Positions 26,591 to 35,281 of a stretch of DNA of 64,000 bases are shown in pieces (position 1 is the first letter of the stretch; every line of letters begins with the position of its first letter). Under the pieces are notes generated by a model, which was not told the origin of the DNA, searched no databases, and was given only the letters and a program-made list of their open reading frames with translations. This DNA is from Leptolyngbya sp. NIES-2104 (GTDB lineage Bacteria; Cyanobacteriota; Cyanobacteriia; Leptolyngbyales; Leptolyngbyaceae). The DNA lies in contig NZ_BBWW01000001.1 of the NCBI RefSeq assembly GCF_001485215.1, forward strand, positions 2,914,001-2,978,000, in the 5' to 3' direction. Made by a program: the position numbers and the translations under genes.

Positions 26591-27769
26591 TTATGCGTCC
26601 TCCGCTTCTTGGTTGTCTTGATACCAAATCAGCGATCGACGAAGCCCTTCTTCGATCGAGATCGTTGGATTGTAACCCAAATGAGTTCTCGCTTTCTCAA
26701 TCACTGGACAACGACGATTCGGATTATCAATGAGATAGTCTTTGTCCTCGCTGACTTTGCGAACTACTTTGCCTTGGTATCCGAATAGTTCTTTCGAGAA
26801 TGCAACGACTCGTTCTGCTAGTTCTGCAACTGAGATTTCTGGAGTTTCAATCCCAATGTTGTAAGCTTCTCCCGGATGACCTTTGACTAGCACTTTGTAG
26901 TAGCCTGTGATCGAGTCCGCTGAATAGCAAAAGGTTCGTTTGGGTGAGCCATCAGACAGCATTGTAATATCTCTACCGCTGAACACATCACGAGCAAAAT
27001 CAGGCAGCAAACGTCGATCGGTAATTTTCAATCCAGGTCCGTAGTTATTAAACGGACGAGCTGATTTAATTGGTAAATCATACTGCTGAGCGAAGTTCAC
27101 ACACAGCGTTTCACCATACCGTTTTGCTTCGTCATAGCAAGCACGAGGACCTGTACAGGAAACATTGCCGCGATAGTCTTCAGGCGTGGGAATGTTTTCG
27201 GGTGTGGGGTCGCCGTAGATCTCGCTGCTAGAGAAGAACAAGAAACCGCCGACTTCTTTACCCTGATCGCGCTGATTTTTGAAATATTCCAGGAGATTGC
27301 GAAGCCCGTTCACATTGGCATCCATTGTGCCGATCGGGTCTTTGCGGTAGAACGTCGGAGACGCGATCGAGGCTGCATGAATAATGTACTGAAAGTCTCC
27401 CATGTCTGACGGTAACGGGTGTCTCAGATCATGCTTTAACAATGTCAAAGTCGGATCGTCTTTCAAATTCGTCAACCAAGTGGGAACACCCCGCGAATAG
27501 TTATCGTAAACCGTGACGCGAATCTGTTGAGCAGAATCGTGCTTTTGGTTCCAGTGCAAGACAGAGAGTACAAAGTAGTAGCCTAGAAAACCTGCACCAC
27601 CTGTAATCAGCAGATTCTTGCCTGCCATTGCTCCAAACTCTTCTGCTAAGTTGCCGCAGATATAGTCTAGGTCTTCAGCAATAATGTCTTTTGCGCGTTG
27701 TTGAGTCTTGGTTTGGGTCATTAAATTCTCTTCGTTGAGGCTTACACCTACACTACTCGTTGCACTCAT
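26591..27769 (-). CDS. NDP-sugar epimerase/dehydratase, UDP-glucuronate decarboxylase-like
   Basis: A 392-residue extended SDR. The NAD motif is TGGAGFLGYYF, the catalytic pair is Tyr/Lys in CYDEAKRYGE, and FNNYGPGL and RTFCYSADSITG are typical of nucleotide-sugar enzymes. It is 40-60 residues longer than usual, with an N-terminal extension, and resembles UDP-GlcA decarboxylase (UXS) type enzymes. Next to ugd, a UDP-GlcA to UDP-xylose (or related 4-keto sugar) step is the simplest reading. An in-frame ATG at 27719-27721, with GAAGAG before it, may be the true start (376 residues). Confidence 0.88.
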   Translation of the reverse strand: MSATSSVGVSLNEENLMTQTKTQQRAKDIIAEDLDYICGNLAEEFGAMAGKNLLITGGAGFLGYYFVLSVLHWNQKHDSAQQIRVTVYDNYSRGVPTWLTNLKDDPTLTLLKHDLRHPLPSDMGDFQYIIHAASIASPTFYRKDPIGTMDANVNGLRNLLEYFKNQRDQGKEVGGFLFFSSSEIYGDPTPENIPTPEDYRGNVSCTGPRACYDEAKRYGETLCVNFAQQYDLPIKSARPFNNYGPGLKITDRRLLPDFARDVFSGRDITMLSDGSPKRTFCYSADSITGYYKVLVKGHPGEAYNIGIETPEISVAELAERVVAFSKELFGYQGKVVRKVSEDKDYLIDNPNRRCPVIEKARTHLGYNPTISIEEGLRRSLIWYQDNQEAEDA

Positions 27770-27838
27770 AAGTTCGTTTCCACAACATCAAAAATCGAGA
27801 GCTTCATCATCAAGAACACAAGACTGGCAACACACGCA

Positions 27839-29083
27839 CTAGGCGTAGACTTTAACTTCAGGGATAGGAACCACGAACTGACCGCCCCACTCACGAATGT
27901 AGGAGACTTGCTCCATAATTTCGTCTTTGACGTTCCAGGGAAGAATCAACAGATAGTCTGGTTTTGTTTCTCGGATCTTGTCCGGAGAATAGATGGGAAT
28001 GTGAGTTCCGGGAGTGAACTTGTTTTGCTTGTAAGGATTGCGATCGACCGTGTAATCGAGAAAATCCGTCCGAATTCCACAGTAGTTCAGCAAGGTATTG
28101 CCTTTTCCGGGTGCACCATAACCCGCGATCGTTTTCCCTTTCTGTTTCGCTGTGACCAAGAACTCTAGCAATTTTCGCTTAGTCTCTTTCACTTGCTCAG
28201 TGAAGTTCGCATAGGTTTCGAGTTTGTCGAATCCTGCTGCTCTTTCACGCTCTAGCAGTTCAGTGACGCGATCGTCGATCGGCTTCGATTCATCCTCGGT
28301 GTGACGAGCATAAATCCGCAGAGAACCCCCATGAATCGGAATCTCCTGCACGTCGAACAGCGTTAAACCATGATGTGCAAAAATCCGGTTCACTGCCATA
28401 AATGACAGATAAGAGAAATGCTCGTGATAGATCGTATCGAACTGGTTTTCTTCCATCAGGCGCATCAAATGGGGAAATTCCATCGTGATCACCCCGTCAG
28501 GCTTCAGCATAATCTTCATGCCACCAACGAAATCATTGATGTCTGGCACATGAGCAAGGACATTGTTACCCAGCAGCAAATCTGCCTTACCATCGGCTGC
28601 TAGTTCCGTCGCTGTTTGCACTCCAAAGAACTTGTTGACGACTGGAATGCCCTTATCTTTAGCGACTTGGGAAACATTCACCGCAGGTTCAACGCCTAAT
28701 ACCGGAATGCCTTTCTTGTGGAAGTACTGCAACAAATAACCGTCATTACTTGCAATCTCAACCACTTTGCTGTGAGATCCGAACCCGAACCGCTCCACCA
28801 TCAGATCGCTGTAGTCACTCGCATTCTTCAGTAGCGCATCCACATACGAGGAAAAATAAGCGTACTCAGTAAAGATGTCTTGGGGACTGACAAACTCCTG
28901 TAATTGCACCAAAAAGCAATTCTCACAAACATAAGTATGGAGTGGATAGAACGGCTCCATCTCATTTAATTGCTCTGGAGTAATATGGGTTTGGCACAGC
29001 GGTGACATTCCCAAGTCAACAAATGTATGATGCAGCGGTGAGCTACAAAACCGACAATTTGAACCACTCATAAATTTATGCAC
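27839..29083 (-). CDS. Sugar C-methyltransferase (three-domain SAM-dependent type)
   Basis: A 414-residue enzyme with the layout of NDP-hexose C-methyltransferases (TylC3/TcaB9 type): an N-terminal zinc-binding domain (CRFCSSPL, YVCENCFLVQ), a central SAM methyltransferase domain (VVEIASNDGYLLQYF) and a C-terminal domain (KGKTIAGYGAPGKGNTLLNYCGI). It is the first gene of the minus-strand sugar operon; a branched, C-methylated sugar is the likely product. An ATG 12 bases inside (MSGSNCRF) is an alternative start. Its promoter should lie in the 524-base gap upstream. Confidence 0.9.
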   Translation of the reverse strand: MHKFMSGSNCRFCSSPLHHTFVDLGMSPLCQTHITPEQLNEMEPFYPLHTYVCENCFLVQLQEFVSPQDIFTEYAYFSSYVDALLKNASDYSDLMVERFGFGSHSKVVEIASNDGYLLQYFHKKGIPVLGVEPAVNVSQVAKDKGIPVVNKFFGVQTATELAADGKADLLLGNNVLAHVPDINDFVGGMKIMLKPDGVITMEFPHLMRLMEENQFDTIYHEHFSYLSFMAVNRIFAHHGLTLFDVQEIPIHGGSLRIYARHTEDESKPIDDRVTELLERERAAGFDKLETYANFTEQVKETKRKLLEFLVTAKQKGKTIAGYGAPGKGNTLLNYCGIRTDFLDYTVDRNPYKQNKFTPGTHIPIYSPDKIRETKPDYLLILPWNVKDEIMEQVSYIREWGGQFVVPIPEVKVYA

Positions 29084-29607
29084 CTCACAGCATCAGGACG
29101 CTGAAACGACAGCGCAGCAAGCCTTGAATCGTGTTTGGGGTCAGGGGACAATGACGATTGCAGATTCGATGGACTGGGGCAGACATTCCTGCACATCGAC
29201 ATCGAATTTCGTCTGAAAGTTCGATGAGTCAAGTCTCTACTATCTCTGCATAATTTTCCAGTATTTCTACGTAATCTTTATCGAAATCCCCGCATCTTTA
29301 CTTAAACAAAATAGAGCTACGGAGAATCTCAGTCGAGTGCTCAAGACTACTGCGATGACAGCGTTTCGGTGAATCCTGCATCGAATTGAGTCAATCCAAT
29401 CCTATGAAATGTAGCGATAAATCACTGCTTTTGGCGATTGCATCCGTACAAATCATATGTTTAGTGTTTTTATTTATTCAAGTTTCGCTACAGTAGACGA
29501 AATCTAATCTCGACATTCACGGAATGATCAAAACCGAGATTGAAGCAAGTTTAGGCTATTTTGAGTGCAACGCCTGAGAGATTCTGTCATCTGTTCGCTT
29601 TGAGACC
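29084..29607. other. Intergenic region between the sugar operon and vanZ-like gene
   Basis: A 524-base AT-rich gap between divergent genes, which should hold the promoters for both sides. It encodes no recognised RNA. The only notable open frame is a 30-residue hydrophobic peptide at 29404-29496. I cannot assign promoter elements with confidence. Confidence 0.5.
29404..29496 (+). CDS. Possible 30-residue single-span membrane peptide
   Basis: A short frame (MKCSDKSLLLAIASVQIICL continuing to a TAG) encodes a charged start and one continuous hydrophobic stretch of about 20 residues, like small cyanobacterial membrane subunits. There is no clear ribosome site and no family match that I recognise, so it may be chance in an AT-rich gap. 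Confidence 0.25.
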   Translation: MKCSDKSLLLAIASVQIICLVFLFIQVSLQ

Positions 29608-30417
29608 ATGAGCTATTCTTCGCCCCGTCGATCGAGTTTTATCACGTTCAGCAGTATTCTACTGATTGTGCTGGTGACGCTACTGCCGTTTAACTTCACC
29701 GCAGAAGGTGTAACGCTTGGATTTGCCATTCGTAGCTTTTTCTACCACGCCAGCGGATTTAGCGATATTGTTGGAAACGTTTTTCTTTTCCTACCGTTTG
29801 GGTTGGATGTCGCTTACGAACTTCGCCAACGACGGGTGAAAAAGCGATCGACAATTTTCCTAGTGGCTGGATTAAGTTTGCTGCTTTCTCTCACGGTAGA
29901 AACTTTACAGGTGTTTTTGCCTTGGAGGGCTTCGAGCTGGATTGATCTCTGCACGAATACCACAGGCGGCACATTAGGAGCAATTCTTTATTTATTGTGG
30001 TGTCACTTCTTCCCGAATGCAGCCCGAATTATTCCGAATTGGATTCGTCGTTTGTCTCCTCAGTTATTAGCGAGTTTATTAATTCTGTGGATTGTTTTTG
30101 TATTCGGAATTTGCTTTGTGCTTCAGCAGAGATTGAAGTTTGGAACCTGGGACTTTTCGATCGCTTCTCTATTCATGATTTACGGATGTTTCTTTGTTCC
30201 GCTCGGAATCTTACTTGCACTGATTTTTACTGTGAGGCGCAGAGATATAAAGTTTTATCTGGTTCTATCTGCAATGTCGATCGTGCTTCCAGGAATCATG
30301 ATTGAGGTATTTCTAAGAGGAACAGAAATCAGAGAAACGAATGTTTTAGTCAGTATGATGATTCCATTTTTTACAATGCTGGTGGTTCGGAGTCGTCTCA
30401 TTTATTTGTTTGAATAA
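29608..30417 (+). CDS. VanZ-like family membrane protein
   Basis: A 269-residue membrane protein with a VanZ-like domain in the first 140 residues (helices around 15-35, 50-70, 85-100 and 115-135; motifs DIVGNVFLFLPFGLD, ETLQVFLP and DLCTNTTGGTLGAILY). The rest has four more hydrophobic segments. VanZ proteins confer low-level teicoplanin resistance in enterococci, but most bacterial homologues have no known role. The gene converges on the CysQ-like gene and the two overlap by 20 bases at their 3' ends. Confidence 0.88.
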   Translation: MSYSSPRRSSFITFSSILLIVLVTLLPFNFTAEGVTLGFAIRSFFYHASGFSDIVGNVFLFLPFGLDVAYELRQRRVKKRSTIFLVAGLSLLLSLTVETLQVFLPWRASSWIDLCTNTTGGTLGAILYLLWCHFFPNAARIIPNWIRRLSPQLLASLLILWIVFVFGICFVLQQRLKFGTWDFSIASLFMIYGCFFVPLGILLALIFTVRRRDIKFYLVLSAMSIVLPGIMIEVFLRGTEIRETNVLVSMMIPFFTMLVVRSRLIYLFE

Positions 30418-31330
30418 TCGCATTTAATACTGCTTCGTGAATCGCTCTATTGCTTGCTACGATTCCGCGATTTTCAATAAGTTGAGCAGCGATCGAGAAA
30501 TTGAGCGGATCTCCATTCATATCACTGACCCGTCCGCCCGCTTCCTCAACAATGATTGCCCCCGCTGCATGATCCCAAATATTTTCTCGATAGTACGGAT
30601 TCTCTACCCAAGGTAATCGCATATAAAGAGCAGCGTGACCGGATGCGATCGCGCCATATTTTGCTTGACTATCCATCGGCAGCCGCGATGTGATTCCAAT
30701 TTCTTGAGCAATCGATCGCTGTCGATCGAGATCGCCATGACTCGTCTCCACACTTTCAGCTAAACAATTTCCTACCGATACGCGAATCGTTTGAGACTCA
30801 CCCGTTTTGAGTGAAATTCTTCGCGTTCCTTGTCCTCGAATCCCCACAAATAAGCAACCTTCTTTAAACGCGGGACAAGCCATCACACCAAGTTTCACTT
30901 CTCCAGATTCAATCAAGGCGATCGCGATCGCATATTGATCTCCTCTCAAAAATCCCTTCGTTCCATCAATTGGATCAAGCGTCCAAAAGCGCTCTTCCAC
31001 TTTGCCTTGACCGAAATCAATCCAAGCCGTCACTTGTTCAGGCGTTGCATCAGAAATTAGAGCCTGCACCAGTTCAGTGACTTTCGCGAGTTGTGCAGGA
31101 GATTTGTACAGCAAAGCGGCGCTTTCTTCTGCCACGATCGCATCTTCAGGAAAAGCCTTTTTTAACTGATGACAAATCACGGCTTGGGCAGCGAAATCCG
31201 CGATCGTCACTGGAGAGCGATCGGGTTTATCAACGCTTGCGAATTCTAAAGAGTGACGTACGGATTCACACAGAGAAGCGGCTTGTTTGGCGGCAGCGAT
31301 CGCGATTTCAGCCTCGTAAATGTACTGCAT
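30398..31330 (-). CDS. 3'(2'),5'-bisphosphate nucleotidase / inositol monophosphatase family
   Basis: A 310-residue Mg-dependent, Li-sensitive phosphatase of the FIG superfamily, resembling Hal2/CysQ enzymes that hydrolyse PAP (3'-phosphoadenosine 5'-phosphate) left from sulfate assimilation. Metal-binding motifs are intact: VAEES, DPIDGTKGF and WDHAAGAIIVEEAGG. The ATG at 31328-31330 has AGGA upstream; an in-frame extension of 25 residues is not typical. PAP is the likely substrate, inositol phosphates an alternative. Confidence 0.88.
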   Translation of the reverse strand: MQYIYEAEIAIAAAKQAASLCESVRHSLEFASVDKPDRSPVTIADFAAQAVICHQLKKAFPEDAIVAEESAALLYKSPAQLAKVTELVQALISDATPEQVTAWIDFGQGKVEERFWTLDPIDGTKGFLRGDQYAIAIALIESGEVKLGVMACPAFKEGCLFVGIRGQGTRRISLKTGESQTIRVSVGNCLAESVETSHGDLDRQRSIAQEIGITSRLPMDSQAKYGAIASGHAALYMRLPWVENPYYRENIWDHAAGAIIVEEAGGRVSDMNGDPLNFSIAAQLIENRGIVASNRAIHEAVLNAIIQTNK

Positions 31331-31663
31331 ATCTTTTTTCCTAATCCGTATTACTGTCCGCTGAAATTCGCAGTTCAAATCGGAGCTTAGCAAAAAACTC
31401 ATCAAATTCGACGTTTACTTGGATTAAATTACTCGTACTCGTGCGGAAATCATGCCTTTCTCCTAACAGTAACTCTAGAAACTCTTACCGTTCGCTCCGT
31501 AGAAGCCGCAAATTTTCTCTAATCGGATAAAGAGTAAGAGAAGTCCGCAAAAACCCCCAGGATGTTCAGCATTCCACCTTGTTAGAAGTATTAGAAGTTA
31601 CAAGCAACCGATTTTCGGGAGCCTGAACTTCTAGAGTTAGCTGCACTTCATCTTGACTGCCAA

Positions 31664-32464
31664 ATGAAAAGCAAATTTTTGACTGGTTTCGCCGTGACTG
31701 CTGCCACAATGACTGGAGCTTTGATTCATGCTCCTTCTGCGTCTGCGTTTAATTGGAGTAGCTCCTGGACGCAGCCCACCATCTACAGCAAAGAGCAAGC
31801 CGGATTCGATGACGCTCCTTATCAAAAATACGTTCAGCAAGAGCGCGTCGCGATTCCAAACAGCGAACAATTTCTGCTTGATCCCACCAAATTGAATCTG
31901 AAATTTGCTCATGATGTGAGCGTTTCTTTCATTAATGAAGGGGCTGGATTCCGCAACCAACTCGCTTTCACTTCCACCGGAACCACAAACACATCAGGGC
32001 TGATCTTCAACGATATTTCCTGCTCAGGTGCAGGCTGTGTCGGTGCTTGGGGCGGTAATGCTCTCAAACTGGGCGACACTGTGAAACTGGGCAACATTAA
32101 CGGCGGATCTCTGCTTGATTTCGGATTGAAAGCTAATGGTTTTAGCGGCGGAACCAACATTTTCGGTACACAGACCGGTCAGAACGCAGACGGACTGCAA
32201 CACGTTGTAGCGTACGCGATCGGTACTCGTCACATCCTGCTGGGCTTTGAAGACCTGTACGGTGCATTGGGCGCGACGGGTGGCAAAAATCAGAACTCCG
32301 ATCGCGATTTCAATGATGCAGTCTTCGTTGTGGATGTTGGTGAGAAAAACTTGAGAGTGCTCAAGGGTGAAAAAGTGCCTGAACCGTCGATCGTTCTTTC
32401 GCTGCTTGGTCTGGGTGCTGCGGGTCTGGTGGCTCGTCGTCGTCAAAACAATCCCGCTGAGTAG
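31664..32464 (+). CDS. DUF4114 domain PEP-CTERM protein
   Basis: A 266-residue exported protein with signal peptide (about 1-28, ending in SASAF), a body with a DUF4114 domain carrying the calcium-like signature DRDFNDAVFVVDV near residue 215, and a PEP-CTERM sorting signal (VPEPSIVLSLLGLGAAGLVARRR). It is probably a cell-surface or extracellular matrix protein handled by an exosortase encoded elsewhere. A terminator at 32497-32527 makes it a single-gene transcript. Confidence 0.88.
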   Translation: MKSKFLTGFAVTAATMTGALIHAPSASAFNWSSSWTQPTIYSKEQAGFDDAPYQKYVQQERVAIPNSEQFLLDPTKLNLKFAHDVSVSFINEGAGFRNQLAFTSTGTTNTSGLIFNDISCSGAGCVGAWGGNALKLGDTVKLGNINGGSLLDFGLKANGFSGGTNIFGTQTGQNADGLQHVVAYAIGTRHILLGFEDLYGALGATGGKNQNSDRDFNDAVFVVDVGEKNLRVLKGEKVPEPSIVLSLLGLGAAGLVARRRQNNPAE

Positions 32465-32496
32465 ATTTTTTTGCAGGCTTTCCTCTGTCCAATCTC

Positions 32497-32527
32497 GGTA
32501 GTTCACAGGTCGTGGACTACCTTTTTT
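32497..32527 (+). terminator. Rho-independent terminator
   Basis: GGTAGTTCAC pairs with GTGGACTACC around AGGTC, followed by six T at 32522-32527. It ends the DUF4114 gene transcript 49 bases before the alpha/beta hydrolase start. Confidence 0.82.
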
Positions 32528-32575
32528 GTTGCACAATGGGGGACTGAATGAGATCTCCAGACTGAGGAAACCGAC

Positions 32576-33511
32576 ATGAGCCAAGATTCTCCTATTCCTG
32601 TGATTGAGTCGTTGATCGGAATCGGTGGCACAATTCGTGAACATCACTGGAGTTGGAAGGGGAAACCGCAAACTCTGGTGTATGAAGTGATGGGGGAGGG
32701 AAAGCCGATTCTGTTACTGCCTGCTCTGAGTTCGGTATCGAGTCGATCGGAGATGCGAGGATTGGCGAAAGAGTTGGCGGATCAGTATCAGGTTTATGCG
32801 ATCGATTGGGTGGGTTTCGGAGATTCGTCACGTCCAACCGTTCAATACACGCCTGCACTGTATGAAACTTGTTTGCGGAGTTTTGTTCAGACGATGTTTT
32901 CTGAACCTGTCGTCGTCATCGCGGCGGGACACTCGGCAGGGTACGTGATGGAGTTGGCTCAAAAACAGCCGCCTTGGGAATGGGTTGTGCTGGTGTGTCC
33001 GACTTGGAGAGGTCCTTTACCGACGGCGATGGGCGAGCACCGTTGGGCTTATGGAATATTGCGGCGACTGATTGGATTGCCGATCGTGGGACAGTTTCTC
33101 TATATCTTGAATACGACTCGCCGCTTTTTGAAATTCATGTACAGGCGGCATGTTTTCGCGGATCAGCAGAATATTACGCCTGAACTGATCGAGCAAAAAT
33201 GGAAAACGACAAAGAAAAAAGGAGCGCGATTTGCTTCAGCCGCCTTCGTGACGGGGGGATTGGATCGAGTGCGATCGCGTCAAGATTGGTTTAACTGGTT
33301 TCAGCCACTCCCAGTGCCCGTAATGATGGTAATTGGTGAACAGATGCCACCGAAATCGCGTCAGGAAATTGAAGTGTTAGCGCATTTTTCTGGGGTGCAG
33401 GTGTATCGGATGCCCGGATCGCTCGGATTGCATGAGGAATATCCAGAGCAGTTGGCAGCGGGAATTTTAGGATTTCTGGAAAAATATCGATCGAGAAAAC
33501 GCAGGTTCTAA
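32576..33511 (+). CDS. Alpha/beta hydrolase
   Basis: A 311-residue alpha/beta hydrolase fold protein. The nucleophile elbow is GHSAG with Ser120; the oxyanion region follows ILLLPALSSVSSRSEM; the acid is probably the Asp/Glu after VMMVIGEQ and the His is in GLHEEYPEQ near residue 290. It resembles chloroplast and cyanobacterial hydrolases of unknown substrate. ATG at 32576. It converges on hfq with 56 bases between them. Confidence 0.88.
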   Translation: MSQDSPIPVIESLIGIGGTIREHHWSWKGKPQTLVYEVMGEGKPILLLPALSSVSSRSEMRGLAKELADQYQVYAIDWVGFGDSSRPTVQYTPALYETCLRSFVQTMFSEPVVVIAAGHSAGYVMELAQKQPPWEWVVLVCPTWRGPLPTAMGEHRWAYGILRRLIGLPIVGQFLYILNTTRRFLKFMYRRHVFADQQNITPELIEQKWKTTKKKGARFASAAFVTGGLDRVRSRQDWFNWFQPLPVPVMMVIGEQMPPKSRQEIEVLAHFSGVQVYRMPGSLGLHEEYPEQLAAGILGFLEKYRSRKRRF

Positions 33512-33567
33512 GAAAAATGGGAGCCAGACTTGCATCTTGCCCCCATCGTCTCGTCAGAAAAGAACAT

Positions 33568-33783
33568 CTATATCTTAGGTTTGACAAAAACGATCGATTG
33601 TCGCCATACGATCGTTGCTTGGTCATAGTGATCCATGATGCAGATACAATGAGGGTCTTGCCAGCGGACTTTCCCAGTGAGCAAATCACCTGTGGAAAGC
33701 TTCATCTCGATTTCTTTTTCATCGCGAATAATCGTCTGAATTTGACGAGTACTTGGCAATCCGGTATCTAGTTCAATACTCAT
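33568..33783 (-). CDS. hfq: Hfq, cyanobacterial type
   Basis: A 71-residue Sm-fold protein. The Sm1 region (TGLPSTRQIQTIIRDEKEIEMKL, then TGDLLTGKVRWQD) and the short Sm2 region (ATIVWRQSIVFVKP) match the divergent cyanobacterial Hfq, which lacks the canonical KH motif. In Synechocystis the homologue is needed for type IV pilus motility and binds the pilus ATPase rather than acting as a classic sRNA chaperone. GAGGA precedes the ATG by about 9 bases. It is divergent from dapF, a gene neighbourhood seen in many cyanobacteria. Confidence 0.9.
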   Translation of the reverse strand: MSIELDTGLPSTRQIQTIIRDEKEIEMKLSTGDLLTGKVRWQDPHCICIMDHYDQATIVWRQSIVFVKPKI

Positions 33784-33868
33784 TGGGGGAAGTCCTCGAT
33801 CGAAACCGTTCTAACCTACTAGAGTGCCTCAATTCCCCAAAATTCACACACTTCTGTAACTGTTCATC

Positions 33869-34714
33869 ATGACGATCGAATTCACAAAGTATCACGGACT
33901 GGGCAACGACTTTATTTTGATCGATAATCGCGACTCAACTGAGCCAAAACTCTCACCTGAAGAGGCAGTGGACTGGTGCGATCGACATTTCGGGATCGGG
34001 GCGGATGGCGTGATTTTTGCGCTTCCGGGTCAAGATGGAACCGATTACACAATGCGAATTTTTAACTCTGATGGGTCAGAGCCGGAAATGTGCGGCAATG
34101 GAATTCGTTGCTTGGGTCGATTTATTGCGGATTTGGAAGTTGCGGATACTGGACGATCAAAAGAACAGTATCGGATTCATACCCTTGCGGGTGTGATGGT
34201 TCCGAAGTTTGAATCGAACGGACAAGTCACGGTCGATATGGGTGAACCTCGGTTATTGGCTGGAGAAATTCCAACGACGTTAGCGGCTCCAGATCAGAAA
34301 GTAATCAATCTGCCACTTGAAGTCGCAGGACAAACTTGGAATGTGACGTGTGTCAGTATGGGCAACCCGCACTGCATTACGTTTGTTGACAGTGTTGCAG
34401 CGATCGAGCTTGAAAAAATTGGACCGTTGTTCGAGAATCACACCGTTTTCCCACAGCGAACCAATACCGAATTTATTGAAATTGTGCGATCGGACTACCT
34501 GAAAATGCGAGTTTGGGAGCGAGGAGCCGGGATCACGCTTGCTTGCGGAACGGGAGCTTGTGCGTCGTTGGTCGCAGGAGTGCTAAATCAGAAATGCGAT
34601 CGACGAGCCACGATCGAATTACCCGGCGGCTGTCTCCAAATCGAATGGGCAACCGATAACAGAATCTATATGACCGGAAGTGCGGATAAAGTCTTCGCTG
34701 GGAGTCGAGACTAA
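33869..34714 (+). CDS. dapF: Diaminopimelate epimerase
   Basis: A 281-residue PLP-independent epimerase that turns LL-diaminopimelate into meso-diaminopimelate for lysine and peptidoglycan synthesis. Both active-site Cys are present: [13 protein letters not shown] and [13 protein letters not shown]. The start [15 protein letters not shown] is diagnostic. It is divergent from hfq, with 85 bases between the starts, and is followed by an inverted-repeat terminator. Confidence 0.97.
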   Translation: MTIEFTKYHGLGNDFILIDNRDSTEPKLSPEEAVDWCDRHFGIGADGVIFALPGQDGTDYTMRIFNSDGSEPEMCGNGIRCLGRFIADLEVADTGRSKEQYRIHTLAGVMVPKFESNGQVTVDMGEPRLLAGEIPTTLAAPDQKVINLPLEVAGQTWNVTCVSMGNPHCITFVDSVAAIELEKIGPLFENHTVFPQRTNTEFIEIVRSDYLKMRVWERGAGITLACGTGACASLVAGVLNQKCDRRATIELPGGCLQIEWATDNRIYMTGSADKVFAGSRD

Positions 34715-34721
34715 TCTTGGG

Positions 34722-34759
34722 CGAGAATCAGACAGGTTTCAAAAAGCGTCTGATTCTCG
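34722..34759. terminator. Long inverted repeat between convergent dapF and DUF4327 genes
   Basis: CGAGAATCAGAC and GTCTGATTCTCG form a perfect 12-base stem around a 14-base loop. It sits between convergent genes and could stop transcription from both directions, though T-runs are lacking. Confidence 0.65.
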
Positions 34760-34771
34760 GTGCATCTTTCC

Positions 34772-34993
34772 CTAGTCGTTGTCCCAGCATTCCTGGCACA
34801 TCAAATCGCCAATGCGATCGCGCAGCAGGAAATCATATCGCTCTAATTCGGTTTCAAAGCGCATCCATTCACGGGCTGGGATGTGCTTGCATAACGTATA
34901 AATCGGCTGTTGTCGGCTGACAAGTCCGCTGTCAATGAGATGTCGTACTTCGTCTTGAATCATGCCAAGCGAGTACTGTGCAGTCTGAAGCAT
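34772..34993 (-). CDS. DUF4327 family protein
   Basis: A 73-residue protein of the cyanobacteria-specific DUF4327 family, recognised by YSLGMIQDEVRHLIDSGLVSRQQPIYTLCKHIPAREW and the ending YDFLLRDRIGDLM. It is likely soluble and helical. Function unknown. The 288-base gap upstream (to pdxA) should carry its promoter; I see nothing else there. Confidence 0.9.
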   Translation of the reverse strand: MLQTAQYSLGMIQDEVRHLIDSGLVSRQQPIYTLCKHIPAREWMRFETELERYDFLLRDRIGDLMCQECWDND

Positions 34994-35281
34994 GGGTCTA
35001 CCTTCCTGAGAAATCTGGGAATCGAAGATATCAACCTAATTAACAAATTAAGAAGTCCAAAGCCTTTCGCCGTCTGTCTCCTCCAAACAGCGTAACTTTG
35101 TAGTGAGATATACTGAATTCTTCTTATTTTCTACCTCATTTCTGAGCTAAAAATTTAAGATGTATTGCCAAAGTCAACAACCCCTAACATTCAACCTCAC
35201 TGCAAATTGTAGTGAATTTAGCAAAATTTTGTTGTCTTCCCTAAGTTTGACAGATGAAGGTCCGGAACAAGCATTAGAGAA

